Positions 52,684-61,647 of a DNA stretch of 64,000 nt are shown here, piece after piece. Origin of the DNA: Clostridiaceae bacterium (GTDB lineage: Bacteria; Bacillota; Clostridia; Peptostreptococcales; T1SED10-28); assembly GCA_003554105.1 (NCBI GenBank), contig PWFQ01000014.1, forward strand, positions 29,121 to 93,120, read 5' to 3'. The notes beneath the pieces were generated by a model. The model had not been told where the DNA came from. It made no database searches and saw nothing but the letters and a program-made list of their open reading frames with translations. Positions within the stretch are counted from its first letter, which is position 1; each line of letters starts with the position of its first letter. The translations under genes were made by a program, and so were the position numbers.

Positions 52684-54411
52684 ATGGTAGAAACCTATTG
52701 GAAAAAAGTAGAAGAGCCCTATTCTGCTGACGAGCCTGGGGAAGTGCATCCGGTAGTACGCCAGGTTCTTTGGAATAAAGGAATTCGATCAATAGATGAA
52801 ATGAAGGAATTTCTCTCTTTGAAGCCGAAGAAAACCTATGATCCCTTTATGATGAAAGGAATGAAAGAAGCCTGTCAGTCTGTAGAAAAAGCCATCGATA
52901 AAGAACAGCACATTGTGATTTACGGGGATTATGACGTAGATGGCGTCACATCTTCTGCTCTACTCGTGGATTTTATCTCTTCTTTTTATCACAACATTTC
53001 CTTTTATATTCCGGACCGGATGGAGGAAGGATATGGCCTGAATAAAGGTGCATTAGCAACTTTGATTAATGAACGTAAAATGGGGCTGTTGATCACCGTG
53101 GACTGTGGGATCACAAGCAATGAGGAAATAAAAATGGTAAGAGAGCAGGGAATTGATGTAATTATTACAGACCATCATACGCCGGGTGATATTCTTCCCG
53201 ATGGAATTATAATCAACCCTAAGCAAAAAGACTGTCTGTATCCATTTAAAGATCTTTGCGGGTGCGGCATAGCGTTTAAACTTGCTCAAGGTTTGCAAAG
53301 AACCCTTAATATGAATAAGGAAGGATTAACACGGATTCTGGATTTGGTTGCTTTAGCCACAGTGGCTGACGTTGTGCCCCTTGTAGATGAAAACAGAACT
53401 TTATTAAAATATGGACTTAGAAAGATGAGCTCAGGAGAAAGAATCGGACTGGATCTTCTTATGGAAGAGCTGGGATTAAAAGGAAAAAAAGTGACGCCGG
53501 GTCACATAGGATTTGTCATCGGTCCCCATATTAATGCAGGAGGCAGGGTGGATCATGCAAAAAAGGGTGCTCAACTGCTTTTAACAAAAGATCGCCGGGA
53601 AGCAAAGGAAATCGTCGATCATCTGATTACATGCAATCGGGAAAGAAAAGATGTACAAAGGTATGGACTTGAGCGGTGTATAAACGAAATTGAAGAAAAC
53701 TATAAGGATGATCTTTTTCTCGTCGTGGACCTGCCTGATCTTCATGAAGGAGTGATCGGAATCATTGCAGGCAGAATCAAAGATCTTTATCACCGACCGG
53801 TGCTGGTATTGACAAACTCAGAAGAGGAAGGGACCTATAAAGGCAGTGGAAGAAGCATAGATGGTGTGGATCTTTATGAGGAGATGAATGCTTTCAGCTC
53901 GAAATTCACCCGATTTGGAGGACACCCCAAAGCCTGCGGTCTTAGCTTACCCGAAAAGGAAATTCCAAATCTTAGGAAAAAGTTGAATATGAGGGCGACT
54001 GAAATACTAAAAGAGGCTCCCTCGACTTTTAAAAAGCAAATCAAAATTCATCAAGAAATCAGAATTCATGATATTAATGAAGCATTAATAGAAGAACTTC
54101 AGCTGCTTGAGCCCTTTGGTATGGGAAATGAGAAACCCTATTTTGCACTGAAAAACTTCGAGATTCAACCGAGAGGGAAAATGTCCATGGGGAAAGAAAA
54201 GAACCACCTTCGCCTCGAAGGAGGAGTCAGTGGAGAGAGAGGAGTAAAAGCTATAGGTTTTCAACTGGCGGAATATTATTTTCATTCACTGGGGGCACCG
54301 GATGATGTGGACTTGGCTTTCTTTCCTGAAATCAACGAATGGAGAGGGCAGAGAACGATTCAGCTCATGATTGAAGATCTTAAAGAACCCCGAACTGATT
54401 TACAAGAATAG
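52684..54411 (+). CDS. recJ: Single-stranded-DNA exonuclease RecJ
   Basis: The 575-residue DHH-family nuclease has YGDYDVDGVTSSALL (about 79-93), VDCGIT, the TDHHTPG motif, HIGFVIGPHINAGGRVDHAKKG, and the DHHA1 motif SGRSIDGVDLYE with FGGHPKACGLSL. It degrades ssDNA 5' to 3' in recombination and mismatch repair. AAGGAGG precedes the start. The 3' end overlaps the convergent merT-like gene by 32 bases. Confidence 0.94.
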   Translation: MVETYWKKVEEPYSADEPGEVHPVVRQVLWNKGIRSIDEMKEFLSLKPKKTYDPFMMKGMKEACQSVEKAIDKEQHIVIYGDYDVDGVTSSALLVDFISSFYHNISFYIPDRMEEGYGLNKGALATLINERKMGLLITVDCGITSNEEIKMVREQGIDVIITDHHTPGDILPDGIIINPKQKDCLYPFKDLCGCGIAFKLAQGLQRTLNMNKEGLTRILDLVALATVADVVPLVDENRTLLKYGLRKMSSGERIGLDLLMEELGLKGKKVTPGHIGFVIGPHINAGGRVDHAKKGAQLLLTKDRREAKEIVDHLITCNRERKDVQRYGLERCINEIEENYKDDLFLVVDLPDLHEGVIGIIAGRIKDLYHRPVLVLTNSEEEGTYKGSGRSIDGVDLYEEMNAFSSKFTRFGGHPKACGLSLPEKEIPNLRKKLNMRATEILKEAPSTFKKQIKIHQEIRIHDINEALIEELQLLEPFGMGNEKPYFALKNFEIQPRGKMSMGKEKNHLRLEGGVSGERGVKAIGFQLAEYYFHSLGAPDDVDLAFFPEINEWRGQRTIQLMIEDLKEPRTDLQE

Positions 54412-54694
54412 GAAAAACTAAAAAAAGCACTGCGATAAAGGTCATCAACCAGATGACCTTTTGATATTTTTTGCTCATCTTTCCCCGTTCCATTTGCAGA
54501 TGCACATAAAACAGGCTGCCACCGGCCACAAGGATAAAAATAGGGCGATAAGGTGCTAATCTCTGAAAGAAGGTAAGACCGAAGGTCCCTAACCCGAGGG
54601 ACACAAGAATTACAGGTCCCACTCAGCACATCATAGCAAAAAAAGAAGCAACGATTGCACCAATTGAAGAAAGGGTTTCTTTGAAATATTTCAT
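54380..54694 (-). CDS. MerT-like transporter, probable selenoprotein
   Basis: Reading through one in-frame TGA (54625-54623) gives 104 residues with three membrane segments and the MerT pattern. A first helix ASFFAMMC-U is followed by VGPVILVSLGLG, then LAPYRPIFILVAG and a third helix near the C-terminus. In MerT mercuric transporters the first helix carries a Cys-Cys pair followed by GP. Here TGA stands exactly in place of the second Cys (residue 24), as expected for selenocysteine. A hairpin GUCCCU-CGGGUU-AGGGAC begins 20 nt after the UGA. ATG 54694 follows GAAAGGATG. It lies 17 bases after pulA on the same strand. Confidence 0.75.
54585..54625 (-). promoter_or_regulatory. Candidate bacterial SECIS element with UGA
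   Basis: After the UGA (54625-54623), stem GTCCCT (54602-54597) pairs with AGGGAC (54590-54585), placing a G-rich loop CGGGTT about 27 nt downstream. That is within the spacing seen in bacterial SECIS hairpins. A competing stem GGGAC (54620-54616) with GTCCC (54602-54598) is also possible. Confidence 0.55.
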
Positions 54695-54711
54695 AAACAC
54701 TCATCCTTTCT

Positions 54712-56826
54712 CTAATAACCACGATGAGAACGGTGAACCTTGACAACTGTTCCTGTCAGGGGCTCAAGCGTAACACTATAGGGGTCAAAATCCACTCCGA
54801 CGGGATCAGTTATAGGGTCGATTCCAGCTTTCTCGCCATCAACAAGAACTTCTCCGGGGGTAAGATCTTTTTCGATCGTGATCCGTCTCGTTCTCAGGTC
54901 AGAATTAATGAAAACATAATAGGCACTATCACCTTCAACGTTTTCAAGGCGAAGGCCGATGACCAAATCCCATTCCTTAATATCGGGAGAATACAGTTTT
55001 GTTACTCTTTGGAGCACTCCAAACATTGTTCCCATGCGAAAGGCATCGGAAGCTCGACGTAAACGGACGAGTCCTTGTGTGTACCTCATTGTTGCATACT
55101 GATAAGGGTATTCCCTGGGGTCTTCAACCTTTTTCCACTGGAAGGCGTTAATGGCATCACTTGAGTTATATGAGTCGTGAATAAAGTATGGATACTCAAA
55201 GGGATTTCCTCGGGAATCCACCATGAATGTCGACTTGTAGGGTGGAGTGCTGACAGGTCCTTTATAATCCGAGTGCCGGAACTGCTTCGTCCTGCCGTAC
55301 TCCTGTCCTGCATGAAGAAAAGCTGTGCCTTGAGCGGTTAAGACCATAAGGTTCCCAAGACGTATGCGTTTATGGATCTCTTCCTGGTGATCCTTGGGAT
55401 CCTTTTTAATGGATTGAGCGATGACGTCGTGGAGGGTCAGGTTGTCATGGGCTTCAATATAAGGAACCACATCTCCCGGATGACTTGTTTTAAAATTATG
55501 GGGCATGGCACGCATATTATCGAAAATCCGCTGAATGTTTCTAGGCCCCCCGGTGAGAAAGCGGGGCTCACCCTCGCTTCCAAATCCGGATTTCAGTTCA
55601 TTTCGAAAATCGTCAGAAAAGGAGCCAACGCTTTGGGTATATTGCATCCAATCCTGATCAGCAGCCATCACATTCTGAAGACCCTCATCTCCTGCATAGG
55701 TACGCCATCCTTCACCGATCATAATGATATTCGGGTTAAGTTCTTTACTTTTATCATAAGCCAACTGAATGGTTTCCGCGTCGTGATCTCCCATCATATC
55801 AAATCTGAAGCCATCCACTTTGTATTCTTTGATCCAAAAGAGAATGGAGTCGATTAATAATCGACGAGCCATTTTATGGGTTGTGCCAAGGCGTCCGCCA
55901 CCAAAGCTTTGGCGGGGAGTCCCGTCGGCATTCATAAAATGGTAATAAAAGGGTTCCAGATCTTCCAGAATATGCACTGAAGCAGTGTGATTATAAACGA
56001 CATCCAAAATAATTCCCATCCCCCGTTCATGGATGGCGTTAACAAGGTGTTTAAACTCTTCGATACGAAGTTTGGGGTCTTTAGGATCCTTTGAGTACAT
56101 ACCGGTTAATGAAAAATAACTGTGGGGATCATATCCCCAATTATAATTATTTCCACTGGAGGAGTAGTGAAGAGAGCGATCACCACGGTTTTCCTCATTG
56201 GCAAAATAATAGCTCATAATTGGAAGAAGCTGGACATGAGTGACGCCGAGATCTTTTATATAGTCCAGTTTCTCAACAAAGGCATCAAATGTCCCAAAAG
56301 GAGCCTCCAGCTTACCATCTAAAGAGGGGTCGGATGTATAGTCTCTTACATGAATTTCATAGATAATTGCATCTTCTCTCTTCTCATAACCGGAGATTTT
56401 GGCAAAATCTAAATTTGGACCGATTGTATTGGGGTTTACGATGGCACCTTTTCCGATAAGAGATCCCGGGACATCTTTATTCCATATTGCCATGGAAGGA
56501 GCATAGGGATCGAGGGCCAGGACCTGTTCTTCTCCCCGAGTGATACGGTAATGATAATAGTATCCATCGAGATCATCCAGGTCTGTATTTTCTTTATTAA
56601 GAAGGATAGCCCAAGCTCCCAGTTCTTTTTTTTCCATGGAAAGCCCTTCAAGATAGATCTCTTCAGGCTGGTTTTTTTTATATAAAACAACTTCGACGTG
56701 ATCCGCACTTGGAGACCACAAATAGAGAGTTGCTTCACCATTGGAGTGCAGCATGGGACCTAGAGGACCATGATATGCAGGACGTATTCTCCCTAATAGC
56801 TCTGCCTCTTTATGACTAAAGTTCAT
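54712..56826 (-). CDS. pulA: Type I pullulanase
   Basis: The 704-residue GH13 debranching enzyme has an N-terminal CBM48-like domain (about 10-110), the type I pullulanase signature YNWGYDPHSYF (about 218-228), and GH13 regions DVVYNHT, DGFRFDMMGDHD (nucleophile Asp), EGW (acid/base Glu) and EAHDN. It cleaves alpha-1,6 bonds in glycogen or pullulan. No signal peptide, so intracellular glycogen use is likely. Start ATG 56826 follows AAAGGAGAAAAAAC. Confidence 0.95.
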   Translation of the reverse strand: MNFSHKEAELLGRIRPAYHGPLGPMLHSNGEATLYLWSPSADHVEVVLYKKNQPEEIYLEGLSMEKKELGAWAILLNKENTDLDDLDGYYYHYRITRGEEQVLALDPYAPSMAIWNKDVPGSLIGKGAIVNPNTIGPNLDFAKISGYEKREDAIIYEIHVRDYTSDPSLDGKLEAPFGTFDAFVEKLDYIKDLGVTHVQLLPIMSYYFANEENRGDRSLHYSSSGNNYNWGYDPHSYFSLTGMYSKDPKDPKLRIEEFKHLVNAIHERGMGIILDVVYNHTASVHILEDLEPFYYHFMNADGTPRQSFGGGRLGTTHKMARRLLIDSILFWIKEYKVDGFRFDMMGDHDAETIQLAYDKSKELNPNIIMIGEGWRTYAGDEGLQNVMAADQDWMQYTQSVGSFSDDFRNELKSGFGSEGEPRFLTGGPRNIQRIFDNMRAMPHNFKTSHPGDVVPYIEAHDNLTLHDVIAQSIKKDPKDHQEEIHKRIRLGNLMVLTAQGTAFLHAGQEYGRTKQFRHSDYKGPVSTPPYKSTFMVDSRGNPFEYPYFIHDSYNSSDAINAFQWKKVEDPREYPYQYATMRYTQGLVRLRRASDAFRMGTMFGVLQRVTKLYSPDIKEWDLVIGLRLENVEGDSAYYVFINSDLRTRRITIEKDLTPGEVLVDGEKAGIDPITDPVGVDFDPYSVTLEPLTGTVVKVHRSHRGY

Positions 56827-56926
56827 TGTTTTTTCTCCTTTTGGATTTCCTGATCGTTCTTAATCAAGAAATTCTCGCATAATCCTACCCTTTGTATTTT
56901 AACACATTTCGAATAAAAAGAAAAAA

Positions 56927-56991
56927 TTAACCGTTTCTTAACAAAGCATTAACGGTGTCTTAACCTCGCTTAATGAAGAAAGGTCTATACT
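56927..56991 (+). promoter_or_regulatory. Pho box array and promoter of pstS
   Basis: Five TTAAC-type half-sites lie at 56927, 56938, 56949, 56960 and 56970, spaced 11, 11, 11 and 10 bp, on one face of the helix. They match the Bacillus PhoP repeat TT(A/T/C)ACA with 4-6 bp gaps. TATACT (56986-56991) is the -10, and the last repeats cover the -35 position, typical of PhoP-activated promoters. The phoPR genes lie 5 kb downstream. Confidence 0.85.
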
Positions 56992-57036
56992 AAGCTTGTA
57001 GTGAAGAGAAAGCATAAACTAAAGGAGGAATTATTC

Positions 57037-57972
57037 GTGAAGAAAATCGTGTTGATTTTAGTATTGGTATTAATGGGTGCATTAGTAATGGCAGGGTGTG
57101 GAGGCTCTGACGACAATGGAGCATTCAATGATCAGCCTCAAGAGAATGAGGAAAGCAGCAATGATGAAGGTGCGGAGAATGACGAAACAGTAGATATTGA
57201 CTTTTCGAAGATGATTGAAGCCAGAGGTTCCGATACAATGGTAAACCTTGGACAACGGTGGGCAGAAGAATTTATGGATGAATATCCTGAATCCATGATG
57301 TCTGTAACCGGTGGAGGATCAGGAACAGGGATCGCAGCAATGATTAACGGAACCATTGATATTGCCCTATCTTCAAGAGCAATTCGCGAGGGGGAAATTG
57401 AGCAGGCAGCAGAGAACGATGTGGATGTAATAGAGCATATCACAGGGCGAGACGGTATTGCAATTGCCGTGAATCCTGATAACCCGGTTGATGAGTTGAC
57501 AATGGAGGATGTTAAAGCAATTTTTACAGGAGAAAAAAGAAACTGGAGTGATTTTGGTGGAAATGATGCTGAGATTACACTCTATTCCCGAGAATCTAAC
57601 TCAGGTACCTACGTGTTCTTTAGAGAATTTGTTTTAGAAGACGAAGACTATGCATCATTTGCAAACCTTATGCCTTCTACCCAAGCAATTGTTGAAGGGG
57701 TAATTCAGGACGTGAACGGAATAGGATATATCGGACTGGCATACTTAGATGATGAAGGAATTAAAGGAGTTTCGATTTCTTCAGAAGAAGGAGCAGAAGC
57801 ATCATTTCCAAGTATTGAAAATGTAATTGCTGGAGATTATCCTGTCGCCCGGCCATTGTTCCTCTATACCGACGGTGAGCCTGAAGGAGTGGTTAAACTG
57901 TTTATGGAGTTCGTAATGAGTGAGCAAGGGCAAGAAATTGTTGAAATGATAGGATTTGTACCGGTTCAATAG
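57037..57972 (+). CDS. pstS: Phosphate ABC transporter substrate-binding protein
   Basis: The 311-residue lipoprotein has a signal peptide ending in lipobox VMAGC (Cys20), an acidic linker, and a periplasmic-binding fold with phosphate-binding segments GSDTMVNLGQRW, GGGSGTGIAAM, SSRAIREGE and SRESNSGTYVFF. GTG 57037 follows AAAGGAGG. The in-frame GTG 57001 would put charged residues before the signal peptide. First gene of the pst operon. Confidence 0.95.
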   Translation: MKKIVLILVLVLMGALVMAGCGGSDDNGAFNDQPQENEESSNDEGAENDETVDIDFSKMIEARGSDTMVNLGQRWAEEFMDEYPESMMSVTGGGSGTGIAAMINGTIDIALSSRAIREGEIEQAAENDVDVIEHITGRDGIAIAVNPDNPVDELTMEDVKAIFTGEKRNWSDFGGNDAEITLYSRESNSGTYVFFREFVLEDEDYASFANLMPSTQAIVEGVIQDVNGIGYIGLAYLDDEGIKGVSISSEEGAEASFPSIENVIAGDYPVARPLFLYTDGEPEGVVKLFMEFVMSEQGQEIVEMIGFVPVQ

Positions 57973-58030
57973 GATCAAAGAGAGAAGTGATAGCTGCGGA
58001 TAGAAGAGCACATACAAACGGCAAAATTGG

Positions 58031-58050
58031 GGGCTGAAAAGCCCCTAAAG
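58031..58050 (+). other. Stable hairpin between pstS and pstC
   Basis: GGGGCT-GAAA-AGCCCC is a perfect tetraloop hairpin without a T run in the 180-base gap. It is more likely an mRNA stabiliser or processing site, giving excess pstS message, than a full terminator. Confidence 0.6.
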
Positions 58051-58153
58051 CCCTTTGTAAATATGTCTGAATAGAACTATGGGGATAGTTTATTTAGGAT
58101 AGGACAAGTTTAGTAGAGATCTATACTCTGATTTGATAGTGAGGTGGGAAGTC

Positions 58154-59146
58154 GTGAAAGAATTTATCGAAAAAATTGCCTTTACAAAAAGTGCATCCGG
58201 CAAAGAAACGGGGAGTCGGACTGCTGTTGAGAAACTGGAAGAGAGTCAATGGAATCTTAATAAGAGCTTTAAAAACCGGATAGGGGAGTACATGATCGAA
58301 AAATTGATTTTCGTTTTAGGAATTACTGCACTACTGATTATGGGCTTAATTTTTGTATTCCTTATCCGAACAGGGTTTCGATTGTTTGAAGATGTTACGC
58401 TGGGACAGTTTCTTATGGGGAGAGAATGGTATCCCAATGCAACCAATCCCCGTTTCGGAATATTACCCATGATTGCAGGAACTACAATGGTAACGGTGGG
58501 AGCTATCTTAATTTCCGTCCCCATAGGTATTGGCAGTGCCATTTTCATTGCGGAAGTGGCACCGCCGAAAACCAAGACGGTGTTTAAGGTGATCATAGAA
58601 TTTTTATCTGCGATTCCTTCAGTGGTCTTAGGATTTTTAGGAATCGTGGTTCTTTCCAACTGGGTCAGGATTAGTTTTAATTTATCTTCAGGATTTACTG
58701 TATTAACGGGGTCAATCATGATTTCCCTGATGGCACTTCCCACAATCATAAGTGTAGCGGATGATGCCATTCGTGCACTTCCTGATGAATATCGTGAGGC
58801 GTCCTTGGCATTAGGAGCATCGAAATGGGAAACGATCAAAAATGTTCTTCTTCCTGCAGCATCTTCAGGAATTATAGCAGCAGTCATGCTCGGGGTGGGG
58901 AGAGCGATCGGTGAAACCATGGCAGTTATGATGGTTATGGGAAATGCAGTGCAAATCCCTTCCAGCTTCTTGGTATCAGGAAGAACCATGACAGCAACAA
59001 TCGCTGCTGAGATGGGAGACACCGTGCGAAACGGAACCCATTATAATGCTTTATTTGCAATCGGTGTGGTGCTTTTATTGATGACAAGTATCATTAATAT
59101 TATCTCTGAGTTTGTGCTCCATCGAGCCCAGAAGGAGGGACGATAA
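58154..59146 (+). CDS. pstC: Phosphate ABC transporter permease PstC
   Basis: The 330-residue permease has six membrane helices and the EAA-type loop DEYREASLALGASKWETIKNVLLPAA (about 214-239). It carries an unusual N-terminal cytoplasmic extension of about 48 charged residues before the first helix. GTG 58154 is chosen because GAGGTGGG lies 6 nt upstream, and TTG 58133 overlaps that site. Confidence 0.94.
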   Translation: MKEFIEKIAFTKSASGKETGSRTAVEKLEESQWNLNKSFKNRIGEYMIEKLIFVLGITALLIMGLIFVFLIRTGFRLFEDVTLGQFLMGREWYPNATNPRFGILPMIAGTTMVTVGAILISVPIGIGSAIFIAEVAPPKTKTVFKVIIEFLSAIPSVVLGFLGIVVLSNWVRISFNLSSGFTVLTGSIMISLMALPTIISVADDAIRALPDEYREASLALGASKWETIKNVLLPAASSGIIAAVMLGVGRAIGETMAVMMVMGNAVQIPSSFLVSGRTMTATIAAEMGDTVRNGTHYNALFAIGVVLLLMTSIINIISEFVLHRAQKEGR

Positions 59147-60034
59147 ATGGAACAGTCACAAATAAAGGAAAAGACTATATTTAAGAAAGATGAGCGAAAA
59201 AGAAATACTCAAAAAATCATGTTTGCACTCTTTACATTATGTATGCTTGCTGTGATCATACCGACCATTCTCATCATTGGATTTATTATTGTTAAGGGAG
59301 TCGGTACAGTAAACTGGAGTTTCATTTCAGAGATGCCAAGGATGGGAATGAAAGAGGGCGGAATTCTACCTGCAATCGTAGGGACCCTTTATTTAGTGGT
59401 CGGTACAATCCTTTTCTCATTTCCGCTAGGAGTGGGAGCAGCCATCTATTTGACGGAGTATGCCGAGCAAGGGAAATTAACCCGATTGATTCGTATAGCT
59501 GTTTTGAACTTAGCCGGAGTGCCTTCCATCGTTTACGGGCTTTTTGGACTGGGATTATTCGTATTTTTCTTAGGGTTCGGTTCTTCAATCATTGCAGGAG
59601 CTCTTACATTGGCATGTTTGATTCTACCGATTATCATCACTACCTCGGAAGAAGCGATTAAAAGCGTTCCGGACGGATATCGAGAGGCATCGCTGGCTGT
59701 GGGAGCATCAAAGTGGGAGACCATTCTTCATGTGGTACTGCCAAGGGCGATGCCCGGAATACTCACTGGAGGAATTCTCGGGATCGGGAGAGCAGCAGGG
59801 GAGACTGCACCGATTTTACTGACAGTGGCAGCATTCTTCATTCCCAGAATGCCAAACTCTCTCTTTGACCAGGTAATGGCTCTTCCTTACCATCTTTATA
59901 TTGTATCGACTCAGGTACCGGGAATGCCGGAATCCATTAAATACGGGACAGCCCTCGTTTTATTGGGTCTGGTGGGAGTGTTTTTTCTTATTGCCACCCT
60001 TATACGATTAAAGTTTAAAAACAGTACAAGTTAA
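59147..60034 (+). CDS. pstA: Phosphate ABC transporter permease PstA
   Basis: The 295-residue permease has six membrane helices and the EAA loop DGYREASLAVGASKWETILHVVLPRA (about 180-205). It begins immediately after the pstC stop and forms the channel with PstC. GAAGGAGGG inside the pstC end is its ribosome site. Confidence 0.95.
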   Translation: MEQSQIKEKTIFKKDERKRNTQKIMFALFTLCMLAVIIPTILIIGFIIVKGVGTVNWSFISEMPRMGMKEGGILPAIVGTLYLVVGTILFSFPLGVGAAIYLTEYAEQGKLTRLIRIAVLNLAGVPSIVYGLFGLGLFVFFLGFGSSIIAGALTLACLILPIIITTSEEAIKSVPDGYREASLAVGASKWETILHVVLPRAMPGILTGGILGIGRAAGETAPILLTVAAFFIPRMPNSLFDQVMALPYHLYIVSTQVPGMPESIKYGTALVLLGLVGVFFLIATLIRLKFKNSTS

Positions 60035-60078
60035 AAAATAACGGTTATAATAAATAGATGATTTTAGGAGGAAAAGCG

Positions 60079-60831
60079 ATGTCAATAATCGAAGTGAAGG
60101 ATTTGGATCTCTTCTATGGTGATTTCCAAGCCTTAAAAAAAGTAAATACTGTCATTGAGAAGAATAAAGTCAGCGCATTGATTGGTCCTTCGGGTTGCGG
60201 GAAATCAACATTTCTTCGAACTCTGAATCGGATGAATGATCTGATTCGAAATGTGAAAATCAACGGCCAGGTAATGTTTGAGGGAAGGGAAATCTACGAT
60301 GAGGACTTAGATGTGGTGGCGCTGAGACGAAAAATCGGTATGGTCTTTCAAAAGCCCAATCCATTCCCGAAATCCGTTTACGAGAATGTTGCCTATGGAC
60401 CACGCCGTTGCGGAGTTAAAAACAAACGGGATCTTGATCGTATAGTGGAGGAAAGTCTTAAGGAAGCGGCATTATGGGAGGAAGTAAAGGATCGTCTCAA
60501 CAAATCAGCTTTAGGATTATCGGGAGGGCAACAACAGCGACTTTGCATTGCAAGAGCCCTGGCGATGAAACCGGAAGTTCTTTTAATGGATGAACCGACA
60601 TCCGCCCTTGATCCCATTGCGACAAACAAAATTGAAGATTTAATTACCCAATTGAAAAAGCATTATACGATTGTTATAGTGACCCACTCCATGCATCAGG
60701 CAGCTCGAATTTCCGATTATACAAACTTTTTCTTAATGGGAGAACTAGTAGAGAAGGACGGAACCGATAAAATATTTACAAATCCGAAAGATCAGCGAAC
60801 GGAAGATTATGTGACCGGACGATTTGGATAA
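60079..60831 (+). CDS. pstB: Phosphate ABC transporter ATPase PstB
   Basis: The 250-residue ATPase has Walker [10 protein letters not shown] (about 32-40), Q-loop VFQKPNPFP, signature [14 protein letters not shown] and Walker [14 protein letters not shown], all canonical for PstB. ATG 60079 follows TAGGAGG. The in-frame ATG 60058 lies before the ribosome site. Confidence 0.96.
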   Translation: MSIIEVKDLDLFYGDFQALKKVNTVIEKNKVSALIGPSGCGKSTFLRTLNRMNDLIRNVKINGQVMFEGREIYDEDLDVVALRRKIGMVFQKPNPFPKSVYENVAYGPRRCGVKNKRDLDRIVEESLKEAALWEEVKDRLNKSALGLSGGQQQRLCIARALAMKPEVLLMDEPTSALDPIATNKIEDLITQLKKHYTIVIVTHSMHQAARISDYTNFFLMGELVEKDGTDKIFTNPKDQRTEDYVTGRFG

Positions 60832-60875
60832 AGGTGAAGGAAGATGTATCAATTCAATGAAAAGAGGGGAATCCT

Positions 60876-61526
60876 ATGCGAAGTGAATTTCAAAAAGAAC
60901 TTGAATCTCTAAATATTAAGCTGCTTAAAATGGGGGCGATGGTCCAGAATATTATTGAAGTCTCGATCCAAGCATTAATAAAACAGGATTTGGAAAGAGC
61001 AATGAGTGTCTTTGAATTAGATGATGACATAGATCGATTGGAACTGGAGATTGAAAATAAATGTATGAACCTTATTGCACTTCAACAGCCGATTGCGAAG
61101 GATTTACGAATCATCGGAACCATCATGAAAATTATCACTGATCTTGAGCGAATGGGAGATCATGCTGTGAACATTGCAAAAGTAACACTGGAGATCGGTC
61201 ATGATCCCTTTATAAAACCACTGGTGGATATTCCGAAGATGGCAACATTGACCGAGGCCATGGTGAATAAGTCTTTAGATGCATTCTTACATCAGGATGT
61301 GGAGTTGGCAAAAGAACTGGATGATGATGACGAAGAAGTCGATGACCTTTACGAAGCCATTTATCTGGAGCTGATTGAAAAAATTCTCGAGAATCCCGAG
61401 AACGCTCACCAAGCAACTCAGCTGCTGTTTATCGGCCGATATTTGGAGAGGACTGCTGACCATGCAACAAATATTGCAGAGAGGATTATTTATATGGTTA
61501 CGGGAGAGAGGGTAAAAATCAACTAG
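60876..61526 (+). CDS. phoU: Phosphate signalling protein PhoU
   Basis: The 216-residue all-helical protein has two three-helix repeats with the metal-binding motifs (AKDLRIIGTIMKIITDLERMGDHAVNIA and ATQLLFIGRYLERTADHATNIAERIIY). PhoU links the Pst transporter to the PhoR kinase and represses the Pho regulon when phosphate is plentiful. Last gene before a strong terminator. Confidence 0.95.
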   Translation: MRSEFQKELESLNIKLLKMGAMVQNIIEVSIQALIKQDLERAMSVFELDDDIDRLELEIENKCMNLIALQQPIAKDLRIIGTIMKIITDLERMGDHAVNIAKVTLEIGHDPFIKPLVDIPKMATLTEAMVNKSLDAFLHQDVELAKELDDDDEEVDDLYEAIYLELIEKILENPENAHQATQLLFIGRYLERTADHATNIAERIIYMVTGERVKIN

Positions 61527-61603
61527 AGCCGATCATCAGAACGTTTTTTATTATCAGGGCAGGAAATATTAAAGTGACCAGCGAATATAGTATTTAATGA
61601 ATC

Positions 61604-61633
61604 GAAAGCCGGGCGAAGGCCCGGCTTTTTAAA
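61604..61633 (+). terminator. Terminator between phoU and phoP
   Basis: AAGCCGGGC-GAAG-GCCCGGCTT followed by TTTAAAAA. The phoPR genes just after it have no gap for a long promoter, so partial read-through may supply them. Confidence 0.85.
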
Positions 61634-61647
61634 AAGGGAGGAGTTCC

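Noticed and set aside
54623..54625. UGA in the merT-like gene as a simple nonsense mutation
   Set aside because: It falls precisely at a functional Cys position and a suitable hairpin follows; chance placement is unlikely, though not excluded.
54360..54746. 128-codon ORF in another frame over the merT-like gene
   Set aside because: Its translation lacks family features; the UGA-containing frame gives the MerT pattern.
58246..59022. 258-codon minus-strand ORF opposite pstC
   Set aside because: Antisense shadow of a well-conserved permease; no start signal or family similarity.
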